From the NCBI GenBank assembly GCA_964601735.1, contig CAZROO010000001.1:1-64000 (forward strand): a DNA stretch of 64,000 nucleotides, read 5' to 3'. The notes beneath the pieces were generated by a model. The model was given only the letters and a program-made list of their open reading frames with translations. It ran no database searches and was not told the DNA's origin. Source of the DNA: DATAJX01 sp964601735 (GTDB taxonomy: Bacteria; Pseudomonadota; Alphaproteobacteria; UBA2136; UBA6156). The position numbers were made by a program, and so were the translations under genes. Shown piece by piece: positions 23,240-32,164 of the stretch. Within the stretch, counting starts at the first letter, position 1. Each line of letters begins with the position of its first letter.

Positions 23240-24313
23240 ATGTTGGTCTTGGGAATCGAAACCAGTTGTGATGAAACGGCGGTGGCCGTTGTTGACATTG
23301 AGCGTCGCCAAATCCTCGCCCAGCAAATCTACTCCCAGGTCGCCGAGCACGCGCCCTACAAGGGCGTGGTGCCGGAAATCGCCAGCCGCGCCCACCTCGA
23401 GCGCCTCCCCGCCCTGACCCAGGAATGCCTCAAGCAGGCCTTCCCTGCCTATAACCTAACACCCAACACCTATAACCTTGCCGCAGGCATCGACGCGATA
23501 GCGGCGACGGTAGGCCCGGGCCTCACCACCGCGCTGCTGGTCGGCACCACCTTCGGCAAAACCCTCGCCGTCGCGCTGGGTAAACCTTTCCTTGCCGCCC
23601 ACCATCTCGAGGGCCACGCGCTCTCCCCCATGCTCGGCAACCCGGATTTGAAACCGCCCTACCTGCTGCTGCTCGTCTCCGGCGGCCACACCCAACTGGT
23701 CATGGTCAACAAGGTCGGCAGCTACGACGTCCTCGGCAGCACGGTCGACGACGCCGTCGGCGAAGCCTTCGACAAGGTCGGCCAGATGCTCAACCTCCCA
23801 TACCCGCCCGGCCCGCAGGTCGAGAAGCTCGCCGCCGAAGGTGACCCAAGCATCATCAAATTGCCGTTCCCCAAAAACGACAGATCGCTCGATTTCTCCT
23901 TCGCCGGACTCAAGACCGCTGTTTATGAACATCTCACCGACAAAAAACACCCAAAAGCGGCAACGGACAGACACCACAATGCCAACATCGCAGCAGCCTT
24001 CCAACAGGCCTGCATCACCATTTTGGCCAAGAAAACCGGCCTCGCGCTGGCCCAAACCGGCGCCAAAATCCTGGTTGCCGCAGGCGGCGTGGCAGCCAAC
24101 CACGGCATCCGACAAGCACTTGAAGATAAAGCAAAAAAACACGGTGCCACCTTCTTCGCCCCCCCCCTGGGCCTGTGCACCGACAACGCCGCCATGATCG
24201 CGTTTGCCGCGGGAATGCGCCATTTAGCAGGCCTCCCCGGCGGAAACCTGTCCACCCGCCCGATTCCCCGCCACTCGCTTGGGCAATCTTGGCCGCCTAC
24301 ACCGGCGGCATAG
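23240..24313 (+). CDS. tsaD: tRNA N6-threonylcarbamoyladenosine transferase TsaD
   Basis: A 357-residue ASKHA-fold enzyme that, with TsaB and TsaE, puts threonylcarbamoyl on A37 of ANN-reading tRNAs. MLVLGIETSCDETAVAVVD opens the protein; VPEIASRAHLE, GPGLTTALLVG, HHLEGHALSPM (metal-binding His pair), LLLVSGGHTQLV, FSFAGLKTAV, GGVAANHGIR and CTDNAAMIAFAAG follow in order. Between residues 70 and 80 there is an insertion-like stretch YNLTPNTYNL encoded by a heptanucleotide repeat. Confidence 0.96.
   Translation: MLVLGIETSCDETAVAVVDIERRQILAQQIYSQVAEHAPYKGVVPEIASRAHLERLPALTQECLKQAFPAYNLTPNTYNLAAGIDAIAATVGPGLTTALLVGTTFGKTLAVALGKPFLAAHHLEGHALSPMLGNPDLKPPYLLLLVSGGHTQLVMVNKVGSYDVLGSTVDDAVGEAFDKVGQMLNLPYPPGPQVEKLAAEGDPSIIKLPFPKNDRSLDFSFAGLKTAVYEHLTDKKHPKAATDRHHNANIAAAFQQACITILAKKTGLALAQTGAKILVAAGGVAANHGIRQALEDKAKKHGATFFAPPLGLCTDNAAMIAFAAGMRHLAGLPGGNLSTRPIPRHSLGQSWPPTPAA
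23448..23478 (+). repeat. Heptanucleotide tandem repeat inside tsaD
   Basis: Four 7-nt units, CCTATAA, CCTAACA, CCCAACA, CCTATAA, then CCT. The same CCTNNNA period occurs inside leuS at 48747. Confidence 0.65.
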
Positions 24314-24366
24314 CGCCATTTAACCGTTGAGGTATACGTTTTGTACCCGTACAAATCGCGCCACTG

Positions 24367-25851
24367 ATGCGCGCCTTTCCCCTTGCCGCCCTGCTGATTT
24401 CCCTCGCGCTTCCGGCAGCTGCGCAATCGCCCACCCTCACACCGGTCAACCCCAAAACGGCGGAACTCTGGGCCAAACCACCCTTCGGCGCCGATGCCAA
24501 GTCCCTCCGTGCCGCCCTCGCCAACAGTTGTAGCGTCTTCGCCAAACGTTCGGCCTCGGCACCGGTTTCCGCCGACTCGCGTTTCGGCACCAACGGCCAG
24601 TGGCAAAGCTTCTGCACCAAAGCCCTCGCGCAATCCAACGATAATCTCGAAACCTACATCACCGATAATCTCCAGCCCTTAACGCTGGCACCGGAAGGCA
24701 AGTTCACCGGTTATTACAAGCCGGTAGTCGAGGGCAGCCTGACCCACCACGGCGAATACCAAACACCGATTCTCGCCAAGCCCGACGACCTGGTGAAATG
24801 CAAAGGCGCCACCGGCCAGAAAAAGGCCGACGGCAGCTGCGTCACGCCCTACCCCAACCGCGCGGGCATCGAAAAGAACCTCGACAAATACAAAGTGCTG
24901 GTCTGGCTCAAAGACCCGATCGATGCCTATTTCATCCACATCCAGGGCAGCGCGCTGGTCGAGCTCGACGACGGCGGCACGGTCTACATCAGCTTCGCTG
25001 CCAAAAACGGCTGGTCATACGTCGCCATCGGCAAGGTATTGAAGGACATGGGCGAACTCAAGGGCGACATCACCGCGCAAAAAATCCGCGACTGGCTGGC
25101 GCTCAACCCCACTCGCATGAATGAAATCCTGCAAAAGAACCCGAGCTTCATCTTCTTCCGCAAAGCCACCGGCTCGCCGCGGGGCGCGCTGGGCGTGCCG
25201 CTGGTGGCCGGACGCAGCCTGGCGGTGGACCGCAAATTCATCCCGCTTGGCCTGCCGGTGGTCATCAAAACCACCACCAATCACGACAGCAAACCCTGGC
25301 AGCGCGTCATGATGGCACAGGACATCGGCAGCGCCATCACCGGCGGCGCGCGCGGCGATATCTTCTTCGGCCTCGGGCCCTACGCGGGCGATTACGCCGG
25401 CGACCAGAACGCCACCGGCACGCTGCAGGTGCTGGTGCCCAAAGAAGTGAAGCTGGACGCAGCTAGCGTAAGCGAAACCAGGCCGCTCACTCCGCTGGCT
25501 ACAGTCACACCCACCATCGTCATCAGCCAGACCGCCGTAAGCATGAACACCGTAAGCGACACCGTTGCCCCGATGGCGCCCATCAGCGAAACCATCATCG
25601 CCGAGGCCACCTCGCCCACCCAACCCGTCAGCGACAGCACCATCACCCAAACCGCCCAGAGCTTACCCGCCAATACCGAAGCCACGCTGGCCCAGATCGA
25701 ACCCGCCGCCGGGCCCGCACCAGAACAACAGATTGCTTCAACCGAAGAAACACCTGAGGCTAAATTCACTGCCAAGGCCGCATTGGAAATGGTCGGTAAT
25801 TTTGTTACCGAGCACCTCTCGGCACCCGACCCCACCGCCAGCAGCCTGTAA
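24367..25851 (+). CDS. mltA: Membrane-bound lytic transglycosylase A
   Basis: A 494-residue exported murein hydrolase (signal MRAFPLAALLISLALPAAA). The MltA domain includes GKFTGYYKPVVEGSLTHHGEYQTPIL, YFIHIQGSALVELDDGG and FFRKATGSPRGALGVPLVAGRSLAVDRKFIPLGLPVVI; the 3D domain follows with the catalytic Asp in MMAQDIGSAITGGARGDIFFG. After about residue 365 comes a 130-residue Thr/Ala/Ser/Val-rich tail of unknown role, making the protein longer than usual. No lipobox Cys is seen at the signal cleavage site, so it may be soluble in the periplasm. Confidence 0.92.
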   Translation: MRAFPLAALLISLALPAAAQSPTLTPVNPKTAELWAKPPFGADAKSLRAALANSCSVFAKRSASAPVSADSRFGTNGQWQSFCTKALAQSNDNLETYITDNLQPLTLAPEGKFTGYYKPVVEGSLTHHGEYQTPILAKPDDLVKCKGATGQKKADGSCVTPYPNRAGIEKNLDKYKVLVWLKDPIDAYFIHIQGSALVELDDGGTVYISFAAKNGWSYVAIGKVLKDMGELKGDITAQKIRDWLALNPTRMNEILQKNPSFIFFRKATGSPRGALGVPLVAGRSLAVDRKFIPLGLPVVIKTTTNHDSKPWQRVMMAQDIGSAITGGARGDIFFGLGPYAGDYAGDQNATGTLQVLVPKEVKLDAASVSETRPLTPLATVTPTIVISQTAVSMNTVSDTVAPMAPISETIIAEATSPTQPVSDSTITQTAQSLPANTEATLAQIEPAAGPAPEQQIASTEETPEAKFTAKAALEMVGNFVTEHLSAPDPTASSL

Positions 25852-25896
25852 CCATCCTTCGGCACCCTGGCACAGGCCGGAGCCTTGTTTCTTAAT

Positions 25897-27279
25897 TTAT
25901 TTGCCGATACAAAACGTCGAGAACACGACGTCGAGCACATCCTCGCTGCTCACGCGCCCAGTCACCTTGCCAATGCTCGCCGCCGCCGTACGTAAATCTT
26001 CCGCCGCCAGCTCGGCCAAACCACTTTCTTCCGAACTTTGTGCACGGCCAATCTGCTGCAACGCCCGCCCTAATTGCGCCAGTGCCTCACTTACCGCTTC
26101 GCGGTGACGTTGCCGCGTCAGCAACGCCGCCTCGCTCGCCGCACCCGCTACCTCACAAACAATCTTCTCCAGTGCCTGCAACAAACGCGGCAATGCCGTG
26201 CCGTCGCGCAGGTCGGCTGCAATCACCGGCACCGCCTCGCCATCCCACTCCAAAACTTCGGGAAAATCTTCCTCAACCAAATCCGCATGGCTCATTACAA
26301 TCAGCGACGGCGCCCTTTTCCCTAATCCCGTAACCCCGTCATCCCATAACCCGCCTTCACGCGCATCGATAACCCACACCACCACATCCGCGCTTTCGGC
26401 TTGCGCAAAAGCCCGGCGCACACCCTCAGCCTCAATCACCTCATCAGTCACACGCATGCCCGCAGTATCGGCCAGCGTCACCGGGTAACCACCAATGTCC
26501 AACGCGCTCGTCACCACGTCGCGCGTCGTCCCCGCAATATCCGAAACAATCGCCACCTCGCGCCCGCTCAGCAAGTTAATCAGCGTGCTCTTGCCAGCAT
26601 TGGGCTTGCCGATAATCGCCAGCCGCAACCCTTCGCGCACCCGCTCACCGGCGCGCTCGCCCACCGCCTTTTGCAAATCATCCATCACCGCGCGAATGTC
26701 GGCGGCCAGTTGCGGCGCCGCCAGCACTTCCAGTTCCTCGTCGGGGAAATCAATCGCCGCCTCCACCTGCGCCAAACAGGCCATGATGCGGCTACGCCAA
26801 TGCTCAAACCGTTCGCCCAGCGCGCCGTCCAGTTGCCGCAGCGCCTGACGCCGCTGCGCCGCCGTGGTGGCGGCAATCAGGTCGGCCAAGCCTTCGGCGG
26901 CGGTGATATCCATCTTGCCGTTCATCACCGCGCGGCGGGTGAACTCGCCCGGCCCGGCCTGCCGCACCCCTTCCACCTGTGTCAGCACCTCCAGCAATTT
27001 ATGCACTACTGCCAGGCTACCGTGGGTTTGCAGCTCCACCACATCCTCGCCGGTAAAACTGCGCGGCGCGCGAAAACCAACGACAAGCCCATTATCAATC
27101 ACCTCGCCTTGATGAGAGAAATCCCGAATCACCACCTGCTTCGGCGATACATTGGCCAAACTCCTGGTCACAGTCTCGGCGGCAGGCCACGCCAGCGGGC
27201 CGGAAAGCCGAATCACCGCCAGCCCGGCGGGCAGCGGCGCGGTGGCCAGGGCAACAATCGTATCGTCTGTGCGCAACAT
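25897..27279 (-). CDS. mnmE: tRNA uridine-5-carboxymethylaminomethyl modification GTPase
   Basis: A GTPase of about 460 residues that with MnmG makes the cmnm5 modification of the wobble uridine in several tRNAs. DDTIVALATAPLPAGLAVIRLSG is the folate-binding N-terminus, followed by the G domain (GKPNAGKST, DIAGTTRDVV, DTAGMRVT) and the C-terminal CIGK signature. A start 4 codons upstream at 27291 is also possible. It is convergent with mltA and divergent from hemD. Confidence 0.95.
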   Translation of the reverse strand: MLRTDDTIVALATAPLPAGLAVIRLSGPLAWPAAETVTRSLANVSPKQVVIRDFSHQGEVIDNGLVVGFRAPRSFTGEDVVELQTHGSLAVVHKLLEVLTQVEGVRQAGPGEFTRRAVMNGKMDITAAEGLADLIAATTAAQRRQALRQLDGALGERFEHWRSRIMACLAQVEAAIDFPDEELEVLAAPQLAADIRAVMDDLQKAVGERAGERVREGLRLAIIGKPNAGKSTLINLLSGREVAIVSDIAGTTRDVVTSALDIGGYPVTLADTAGMRVTDEVIEAEGVRRAFAQAESADVVVWVIDAREGGLWDDGVTGLGKRAPSLIVMSHADLVEEDFPEVLEWDGEAVPVIAADLRDGTALPRLLQALEKIVCEVAGAASEAALLTRQRHREAVSEALAQLGRALQQIGRAQSSEESGLAELAAEDLRTAAASIGKVTGRVSSEDVLDVVFSTFCIGK

Positions 27280-27340
27280 ATTCAGACGCATAGCATGCGG
27301 CGCTTAATGCTGGTATAGGTAACCCAAAGGAATTTAGGCG

Positions 27341-28078
27341 ATGATTCTGGTTTCCCGCCCCGCCCCGCAGTTGCCCCGCACCACCGCGGCGCTCAAACGA
27401 GCTGGCTTTACCGAAATATTGCCCCTGCCGGTGGCCGAATACGAAAGCTTCACCCTCGACACCTTCCCCGCCGACGCCACCGCGCTGATTTTAACCAGCG
27501 CCGCTGCACTTACCGCCCTCATGAGCGCTGTCCGCGCCGCCGGGCCCATCGAAAAACGCCCCGGCTGCCTGCGCTTTCTACCCGCCTATTGCGTCGGTAC
27601 TGCCACCGCCCGTGCCGCCCGGCAGGCAGGCCTCAACGTGGCCTACACTGGCAAGAATAACGGCCAAAGCCTGGCCAACGACATCGCCCACGCCTTCAAA
27701 GCCCCGCAAAAATTCCTCCACCTGCATGCCGACAACGCCGGCACCGACTGGGCCGCAACCCTGGAAACCGCCGGGCACAGCGTCGCGGGCCTCACCGCCT
27801 ACCACACCGCCTACCTGCATACGCTGCCCAGCAACGTGGTCAGCCAACTCCAGCAAAAGCAACCGACGCATACGCTGCTGTTCTCGCCCACCGGGGCCAA
27901 ACGCCTGCGCAGCCTCTTTGAAAAGTCCAATCTCCAACCCACCGGCACCGCCGTGGCGTTGAGCTTTGCCGTGGCACAGGCCGCAAGCGGCTTCTGGCCG
28001 CAGGTGCTGGTCAGCAAACAACCTTCGCTGGCGGGCATGCTCAAAACCTTAAAAAACCAAAAGGAGCAAAGGGCATGA
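27341..28078 (+). CDS. hemD: Uroporphyrinogen-III synthase
   Basis: A 245-residue cytoplasmic enzyme that closes hydroxymethylbilane with inversion of ring D. It starts MILVSRPAPQLPRTTAALKRAGF, has LILTSAAALTAL, YCVGTATARAARQAGL and LLFSPTGAKRL, the usual weakly conserved pattern. Identification is strengthened by the following mitofilin-like and hemY genes, the standard alphaproteobacterial order, although hemC is 8 kb away. Its stop overlaps the next start by 4 nt (ATGA). Confidence 0.88.
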   Translation: MILVSRPAPQLPRTTAALKRAGFTEILPLPVAEYESFTLDTFPADATALILTSAAALTALMSAVRAAGPIEKRPGCLRFLPAYCVGTATARAARQAGLNVAYTGKNNGQSLANDIAHAFKAPQKFLHLHADNAGTDWAATLETAGHSVAGLTAYHTAYLHTLPSNVVSQLQQKQPTHTLLFSPTGAKRLRSLFEKSNLQPTGTAVALSFAVAQAASGFWPQVLVSKQPSLAGMLKTLKNQKEQRA

Positions 28079-28923
28079 GAAAACACCGCAGCACCCTACC
28101 GGTGATAATCGCCCTGGCCGTGGCGGGCGTTGGCCTTTGGGGCTGGGCTTACTACCGCCACCATACCGAACGCCTGGGGGTGGGCACGCCGCTCGACCAA
28201 ACCCACAGCAAAATCGACGTGCTGGGCCCGGCGGAAGAACCGGTGGCCCTGCCCACCGACACCAGCAGCACGGCGATTATCGGTGAGCCCGGTGCCTCTC
28301 CAACCGAGGCCCACAAGGATTTAAGCGATGGGCCGATTATCATGACGTCGTCCACCGTCATCCTGTCACCCGCCGCCGCCCCCGCCACCAACGACCAGCA
28401 AATCCAGCACCTGCAACTGGGCGTACTGCTCACCTTCATGGCCCAGCAATACGCCACTGGCGGCGATGCCGCGCTCACCACCCTCAAAAGCGCCCAGCAG
28501 CTGGCGCCCGCCGGGCTCAAGACCCCGCTGACCACCCTGCGTGACCACACCCCCAACAATGGCCCCATCACCCCCGCGCTGCTGCTGGTTGAAGCCCAAC
28601 GCATCCGCGCCCTCGGCGCGCCGGAAAACGCTGACGAGGATGCCGAGGCAAAAGAACCCGCGGGCTGGCTATCGCGCCTGGTGCAGGTCAAAAACATCCA
28701 GCCCCGGCAACCGGCCAGGCCCTGGGGCAACGCTTTCAGCGCCATGATGCTGCAACTCGCCGCCAACAACCCGGCCAGCGCCGCCGCCGAACTCAATGCC
28801 GCGCCGCTTAAAACCGATGCCCGCCTCGATGACCTGCGCACCGCCCTGGCCGATTACATCGCCCAGAATAATGCCTTGAACGACGTACTTGCCGCTTACC
28901 TGAACGAGACCAGCCATGAGTAG
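28075..28923 (+). CDS. Mitofilin-like inner-membrane protein
   Basis: A 282-residue protein with a single N-terminal helix (LPVIIALAVAGVGLWGWAYY), a low-complexity Ser/Thr/Pro region (30-110), and a helical C-terminal half (QIQHLQLGVLLTFMAQQYATGGDAALTTLKSAQQLAP, AMMLQLAANNPASAAAELN). Position between hemD and hemY and the architecture match the bacterial mitofilin (COG4223) family, which shapes inner membranes in some alphaproteobacteria. It is shorter than most and lacks a long coiled coil, so the assignment relies mainly on synteny. Confidence 0.65.
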   Translation: MRKHRSTLPVIIALAVAGVGLWGWAYYRHHTERLGVGTPLDQTHSKIDVLGPAEEPVALPTDTSSTAIIGEPGASPTEAHKDLSDGPIIMTSSTVILSPAAAPATNDQQIQHLQLGVLLTFMAQQYATGGDAALTTLKSAQQLAPAGLKTPLTTLRDHTPNNGPITPALLLVEAQRIRALGAPENADEDAEAKEPAGWLSRLVQVKNIQPRQPARPWGNAFSAMMLQLAANNPASAAAELNAAPLKTDARLDDLRTALADYIAQNNALNDVLAAYLNETSHE

Positions 28924-29698
28924 CCTCCTCCGTGCCCTGACCGTACTCTTGCTGCTGGCTGCAGCCGTGGTGCTGGTGGCACTGGGTACGCAAAACCCCG
29001 GCCACGTCGCGGTCACTTACGGCTCCTCGCAGGTCGAAGTTTCGCTGGCGGTGGCCGCAGCCGTGCTGGCGTTGCTGCTGGGCGTGATGTTCTACCTCGG
29101 CCAGCTTATCCACTGGCTGGGCCGCGTGCCGACCATGATTCACGACCTCGCCACCGGCCGCCACAAGCAAAGCACCCTGCAAACCTTGGCCGAAGGTTAC
29201 GCCGCCGCCCAACTGGGCTTGGCCCGCGAGGCTTCCCGCGCCGCCAACCGCCTTAATCCATCGCCCACCGAAGCCTCGCTGGCCAACCTGCTCGCCATCC
29301 GCCTGGGCACCACACCCGCCGCCACACTCAGCCGCTGGCAGACCGACCCCCTGCTTGGCGCTCCGGCCAGCCTCGAACTCGCCCACCGCGCTGCACTCAA
29401 TACCGACTGGCCCGCGGTTAAAACCGCCACGGCCAAGGGGCTCGAACTTTCACCCAACAGTCCGCGCCTGCTGTTTTTGCACCTCAAGGCCCTGCTTAAC
29501 CTCAACGAAAACGCAGCAGCAGCCGACCTGTTCCCGGCCTTGCGCCCGCACCTGACTTCAGGCACCGCCAAAAAGCTCGAAGTGGTACTGGGCGGCAGCC
29601 TTAACCCCGACGTTTCCAGCCCCGGCCTCAAAAGCCCTTGGTATGCAGCTTTTCAACAGTGGCTCACCAATTCAGCGGAACAGATCCCCGAAGCCTAG
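28916..29698 (+). CDS. hemY: HemY-like inner-membrane protein
   Basis: A 260-residue protein overlapping the previous gene by 8 nt. Two N-terminal helices (ALTVLLLLAAAVVLVALG; SLAVAAAVLALLLGVMFYLG) separated by the periplasmic loop GHVAVTYGSSQVEVSL are the HemY_N signature; the remainder is helical and Ala/Leu-rich, consistent with degenerate TPR-like repeats. Proteobacterial HemY is linked to heme synthesis but is not the Bacillus oxidase of the same name. Family members usually have 380-500 residues, so this one is short. Confidence 0.8.
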   Translation: MSSLLRALTVLLLLAAAVVLVALGTQNPGHVAVTYGSSQVEVSLAVAAAVLALLLGVMFYLGQLIHWLGRVPTMIHDLATGRHKQSTLQTLAEGYAAAQLGLAREASRAANRLNPSPTEASLANLLAIRLGTTPAATLSRWQTDPLLGAPASLELAHRAALNTDWPAVKTATAKGLELSPNSPRLLFLHLKALLNLNENAAAADLFPALRPHLTSGTAKKLEVVLGGSLNPDVSSPGLKSPWYAAFQQWLTNSAEQIPEA

Positions 29699-29748
29699 GA
29701 CGCAGGAACGGTTTGGAGTACACTTCATAAAATAGAGGAGGGCTTTCG

Positions 29749-30192
29749 ATGGCCAGGATTCCGCTCCCCGCCAAGTATACCGGCAACCCCAGCCGCCGGC
29801 ACTTTTCTTCCACGCCACTCGATGTACTCGAACATTCCGCCGGACGCAGCGCCGCCCTGACCCAACACCACGACCGCAAGCTGGTGAAAGACCTCGCCGC
29901 TGGCAAGTACGGGCCCGAGGCCATCCTCGATCTCCACGGCCTCACCACCCCCGAGGCATTTTTAAAAGTCATGGACTGGATACACAGCGCCGCCGACCAC
30001 GATTGCCGCTGCGTACTCATCATCACCGGCAAGGGCCGTGGTTTCGGCCCGGCAGGCAACATGGGCATGCTGCGCGACCAGGTGCCGGACTGGCTGGCCA
30101 GCCACCCGCGCGTCATGGCCTATCACACTGCCCTGCCGCGCGACGGCGGCAGCGGCGCCCTCTACGTCTATCTCCGCCGCCGCAAGAGTTAA
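29749..30192 (+). CDS. Smr domain protein
   Basis: A 147-residue protein preceded by AGAGGAGGG. Residues 60-147 form a Smr domain: ILDLHGLTTPEAFLKVM, LIITGKGRGF, VMAYHTALPRDGGSGALYVYLRR. The LDLHG and TGKG motifs are both intact. Smr domains of the MutS2 type are nucleases or RNA-binding; single-domain alphaproteobacterial copies often sit next to mltA, but here they are 4 kb apart. Substrate unknown. Confidence 0.88.
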   Translation: MARIPLPAKYTGNPSRRHFSSTPLDVLEHSAGRSAALTQHHDRKLVKDLAAGKYGPEAILDLHGLTTPEAFLKVMDWIHSAADHDCRCVLIITGKGRGFGPAGNMGMLRDQVPDWLASHPRVMAYHTALPRDGGSGALYVYLRRRKS

Positions 30193-30457
30193 AACTTGAG
30201 CCTTACGAATAACGAATGAAGAATTTGGGGATAACTCAAGTGAGTTACCCCCAATACTATTAGCTACCAGTGCCTCTCTTGAATTATCCGATTTTAACTC
30301 TCCCTAACCCCCAACTTTCCCCCACCAACTTCTTCCACCAACATTCCGTTTTAATTTTGTTTTTTAAACTTACCCCCAATACCCACAGTTCTAACCCTGG
30401 TTTTAATTTCTTAAATTCTCTTTTTTTTAAAACAATACATAGGTACAACTCCACCCC
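30193..30457. other. AT-rich iteron region upstream of hemE, candidate chromosomal origin
   Basis: 265 nt with sharp strand asymmetry. It contains an inverted repeat TTGGGGATAACTCA-AG-TGAGTTACCCCCAA (30225-30254), the direct repeats TTACCCCCAATAC at 30245 and 30370, a related TAACCCCCAAC at 30305, and two T-rich tracts (30345-30370, 30400-30430) suited to unwinding. TGGGGATAA (30226-30234) differs by one base from a DnaA box. In Caulobacter and Rickettsia oriC lies just upstream of hemE. Alternative: an operator and leader for hemE. Confidence 0.5.
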
Positions 30458-31510
30458 ATGACGGCACCTCTCCTCGTTCAGGCATTAACCAGACAAGCTA
30501 CCCCGCGCCCGCCCTTGTGGTTGATGCGCCAGGCCGGGCGTTACCTGCCGGAGTATCAGGAGATTCGCGCCCACCAGCCCGACTTCATCAAATTCTGTTT
30601 GAATCCCGAAGCCGCCACGGCAGTAACGCTCCAGCCGGTCTACCGCTTCAACCTCGATGCCGCCATCATCTTCGCCGATATCCTGACAATCCCCCACGCG
30701 CTGGGCCACCCGGTAACATTCCTGGCCAACCACGGCCCGCAAGTGACCAAGCTCACCTCACTCAATCAGGTCGCCCAACTGCGCCAATACCTGCCGCAAC
30801 TCACCGACAACCTGGCACCCGTTGCCGAAACGGTGAAACGCACCCGCCTCACACTGCCTGCCGACAAAGCCGTCATCGGTTTTTCCGGTGCCCCCTGGAC
30901 GCTGGCCTGCTACCTGTTCGACGACAAACCCTCCAGCCAAATCCCCAACACCCTCGCCTTTGTTCAACAGCATCCGCAAGCCTTTGCCGAACTAATGGAC
31001 ATCCTGGCCGAAGCCATCGTCCAATACCTCTCGATGCAACTCGTCGCCGGGGCTGATGCGGTGCAACTGTTCGATAGCTGGGCCACCCTCTGTCCGCCGG
31101 AATTATGGAGCGTGGCCATCCAGAAACCTTACGAACATATCGTCGCCAAACTCCAGCGACATTCAAAAGCGCCGATAATCCTCTTCCCACGCGCCGTTAC
31201 GCCGGAATACCTCGAGAAACTGGCGCAAGCCTTCCCCGGCCAAAACGTGGCCCTGAGCCTTTCCACCGAAATCGATTTTGAATGGGCTACCCAAAAGCTT
31301 CAGCCCCACGTCGCCATCCAGGGCAACCTCGACCCCCAGCTTTTCACGCTCGACGACCCCGCGCCGCTGGAAAAAGCCGCCTGCAAAATTATCGAACTCG
31401 GCCAGCGCCAGCCCGGCTTCGTGCTCAACCTTGGCCACGGATTAACGCCCGAAACCCGCCTCGAACGGGTGCAGCAACTGGCGGAACTGGTATTAAACTG
31501 GAAAAAATAG
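30458..31510 (+). CDS. hemE: Uroporphyrinogen decarboxylase
   Basis: A 350-residue cytoplasmic enzyme that decarboxylates uroporphyrinogen III to coproporphyrinogen III. RPPLWLMRQAGRYLPEYQ is the substrate-anchoring N-terminal signature; DAAIIFADILTIPHALG holds the catalytic Asp; GFSGAPWTLACYL, GADAVQLFDSWA and FVLNLGHGLTPETR follow. The spacing and length are standard. Confidence 0.96.
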   Translation: MTAPLLVQALTRQATPRPPLWLMRQAGRYLPEYQEIRAHQPDFIKFCLNPEAATAVTLQPVYRFNLDAAIIFADILTIPHALGHPVTFLANHGPQVTKLTSLNQVAQLRQYLPQLTDNLAPVAETVKRTRLTLPADKAVIGFSGAPWTLACYLFDDKPSSQIPNTLAFVQQHPQAFAELMDILAEAIVQYLSMQLVAGADAVQLFDSWATLCPPELWSVAIQKPYEHIVAKLQRHSKAPIILFPRAVTPEYLEKLAQAFPGQNVALSLSTEIDFEWATQKLQPHVAIQGNLDPQLFTLDDPAPLEKAACKIIELGQRQPGFVLNLGHGLTPETRLERVQQLAELVLNWKK

Positions 31511-31512
31511 TT

Positions 31513-31552
31513 TTCACGAAGTGAACAAGAGCTTGGCTAGCCGCAGCTCTTG
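31513..31552. terminator. Hairpins between convergent hemE and SH3 genes
   Basis: TTCAC-GAA-GTGAA is followed by CAAGAGCT...AGCTCTTG (8-bp stem). There is no strong T run, so termination is only probable. Confidence 0.4.
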
Positions 31553-31569
31553 CGAAGGCGGCCAGGCGA

Positions 31570-32154
31570 TTACTCGACCATGAGCAAATCCTTCTTGGCC
31601 ACATAACCCTTGTAACCATTGGCCTCCACGCGGCAGAACGCGTCGCCGCAAACATCGTCGCGCATAATCACGTCCAGTCCCGGTGCTAGGCGGGCCACCA
31701 CGCCGCTGCCCGGGTTGTCCTTTTTATAAAGGGGCGTCGGCTGGCTGGCGTTGCCGTCGTGGCCGCCCACCAGCGCCGTGCGCTGGGCCGAAACCATCGT
31801 GATATACACCCAGCCTTCCTCACCCTCGGCATCGCGGATTTTATAATAGTTGTCGTAGCGCGTCAGCAGTTGCACCGGGTAACCGGTACGTTGGTAAATC
31901 CACAAAATCGGGTACTGGTTGCCGGGCCCGCTGCGCACGTTGACCTCGGTTTTCTTCAAGCTCGCATAGCGCGGGAACTTACCCTTTACTGCCCGGGCCG
32001 CCGTCACTTCGGCCTGCGTGGCACCGCCGTCATCCGGTACGTCAGCGCTTTCTTCGGCGCTGGCCTTGCCTTTGGGGTCCTGCGCCGCCACGCTGGGTAA
32101 ATAGCCACCCACCAGGGCCAGGCTCAACAGCAGCAGATACAAAGGTGACTTCAT
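31570..32154 (-). CDS. Secreted bacterial SH3-like domain protein
   Basis: A 194-residue exported protein (signal MKSPLYLLLLSLALVGGYLPSVAA). Residues 60-125 are an SH3 domain (KKTEVNVRSGPGNQYPILWIYQRTGYPVQLLTRYDNYYKIRDAEGEEGWVY), and 140-194 look like a second, more divergent copy (LYKKDNPGSGVVARLAPGLDVIM, VEANGYKGYVAKKDL). Such alphaproteobacterial double-SH3 proteins may bind the cell wall; function unproven. ATG 32154 begins the signal peptide, 11 nt after the comM stop, so the two genes are probably co-transcribed. Confidence 0.85.
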   Translation of the reverse strand: MKSPLYLLLLSLALVGGYLPSVAAQDPKGKASAEESADVPDDGGATQAEVTAARAVKGKFPRYASLKKTEVNVRSGPGNQYPILWIYQRTGYPVQLLTRYDNYYKIRDAEGEEGWVYITMVSAQRTALVGGHDGNASQPTPLYKKDNPGSGVVARLAPGLDVIMRDDVCGDAFCRVEANGYKGYVAKKDLLMVE

Positions 32155-32164
32155 CGCGTATAAT

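Noticed and set aside
25861..25886. Possible further copy of the 20-nt palindrome after mltA
   Set aside because: The arms pair poorly, so I could not distinguish it from unrelated GC-rich sequence.
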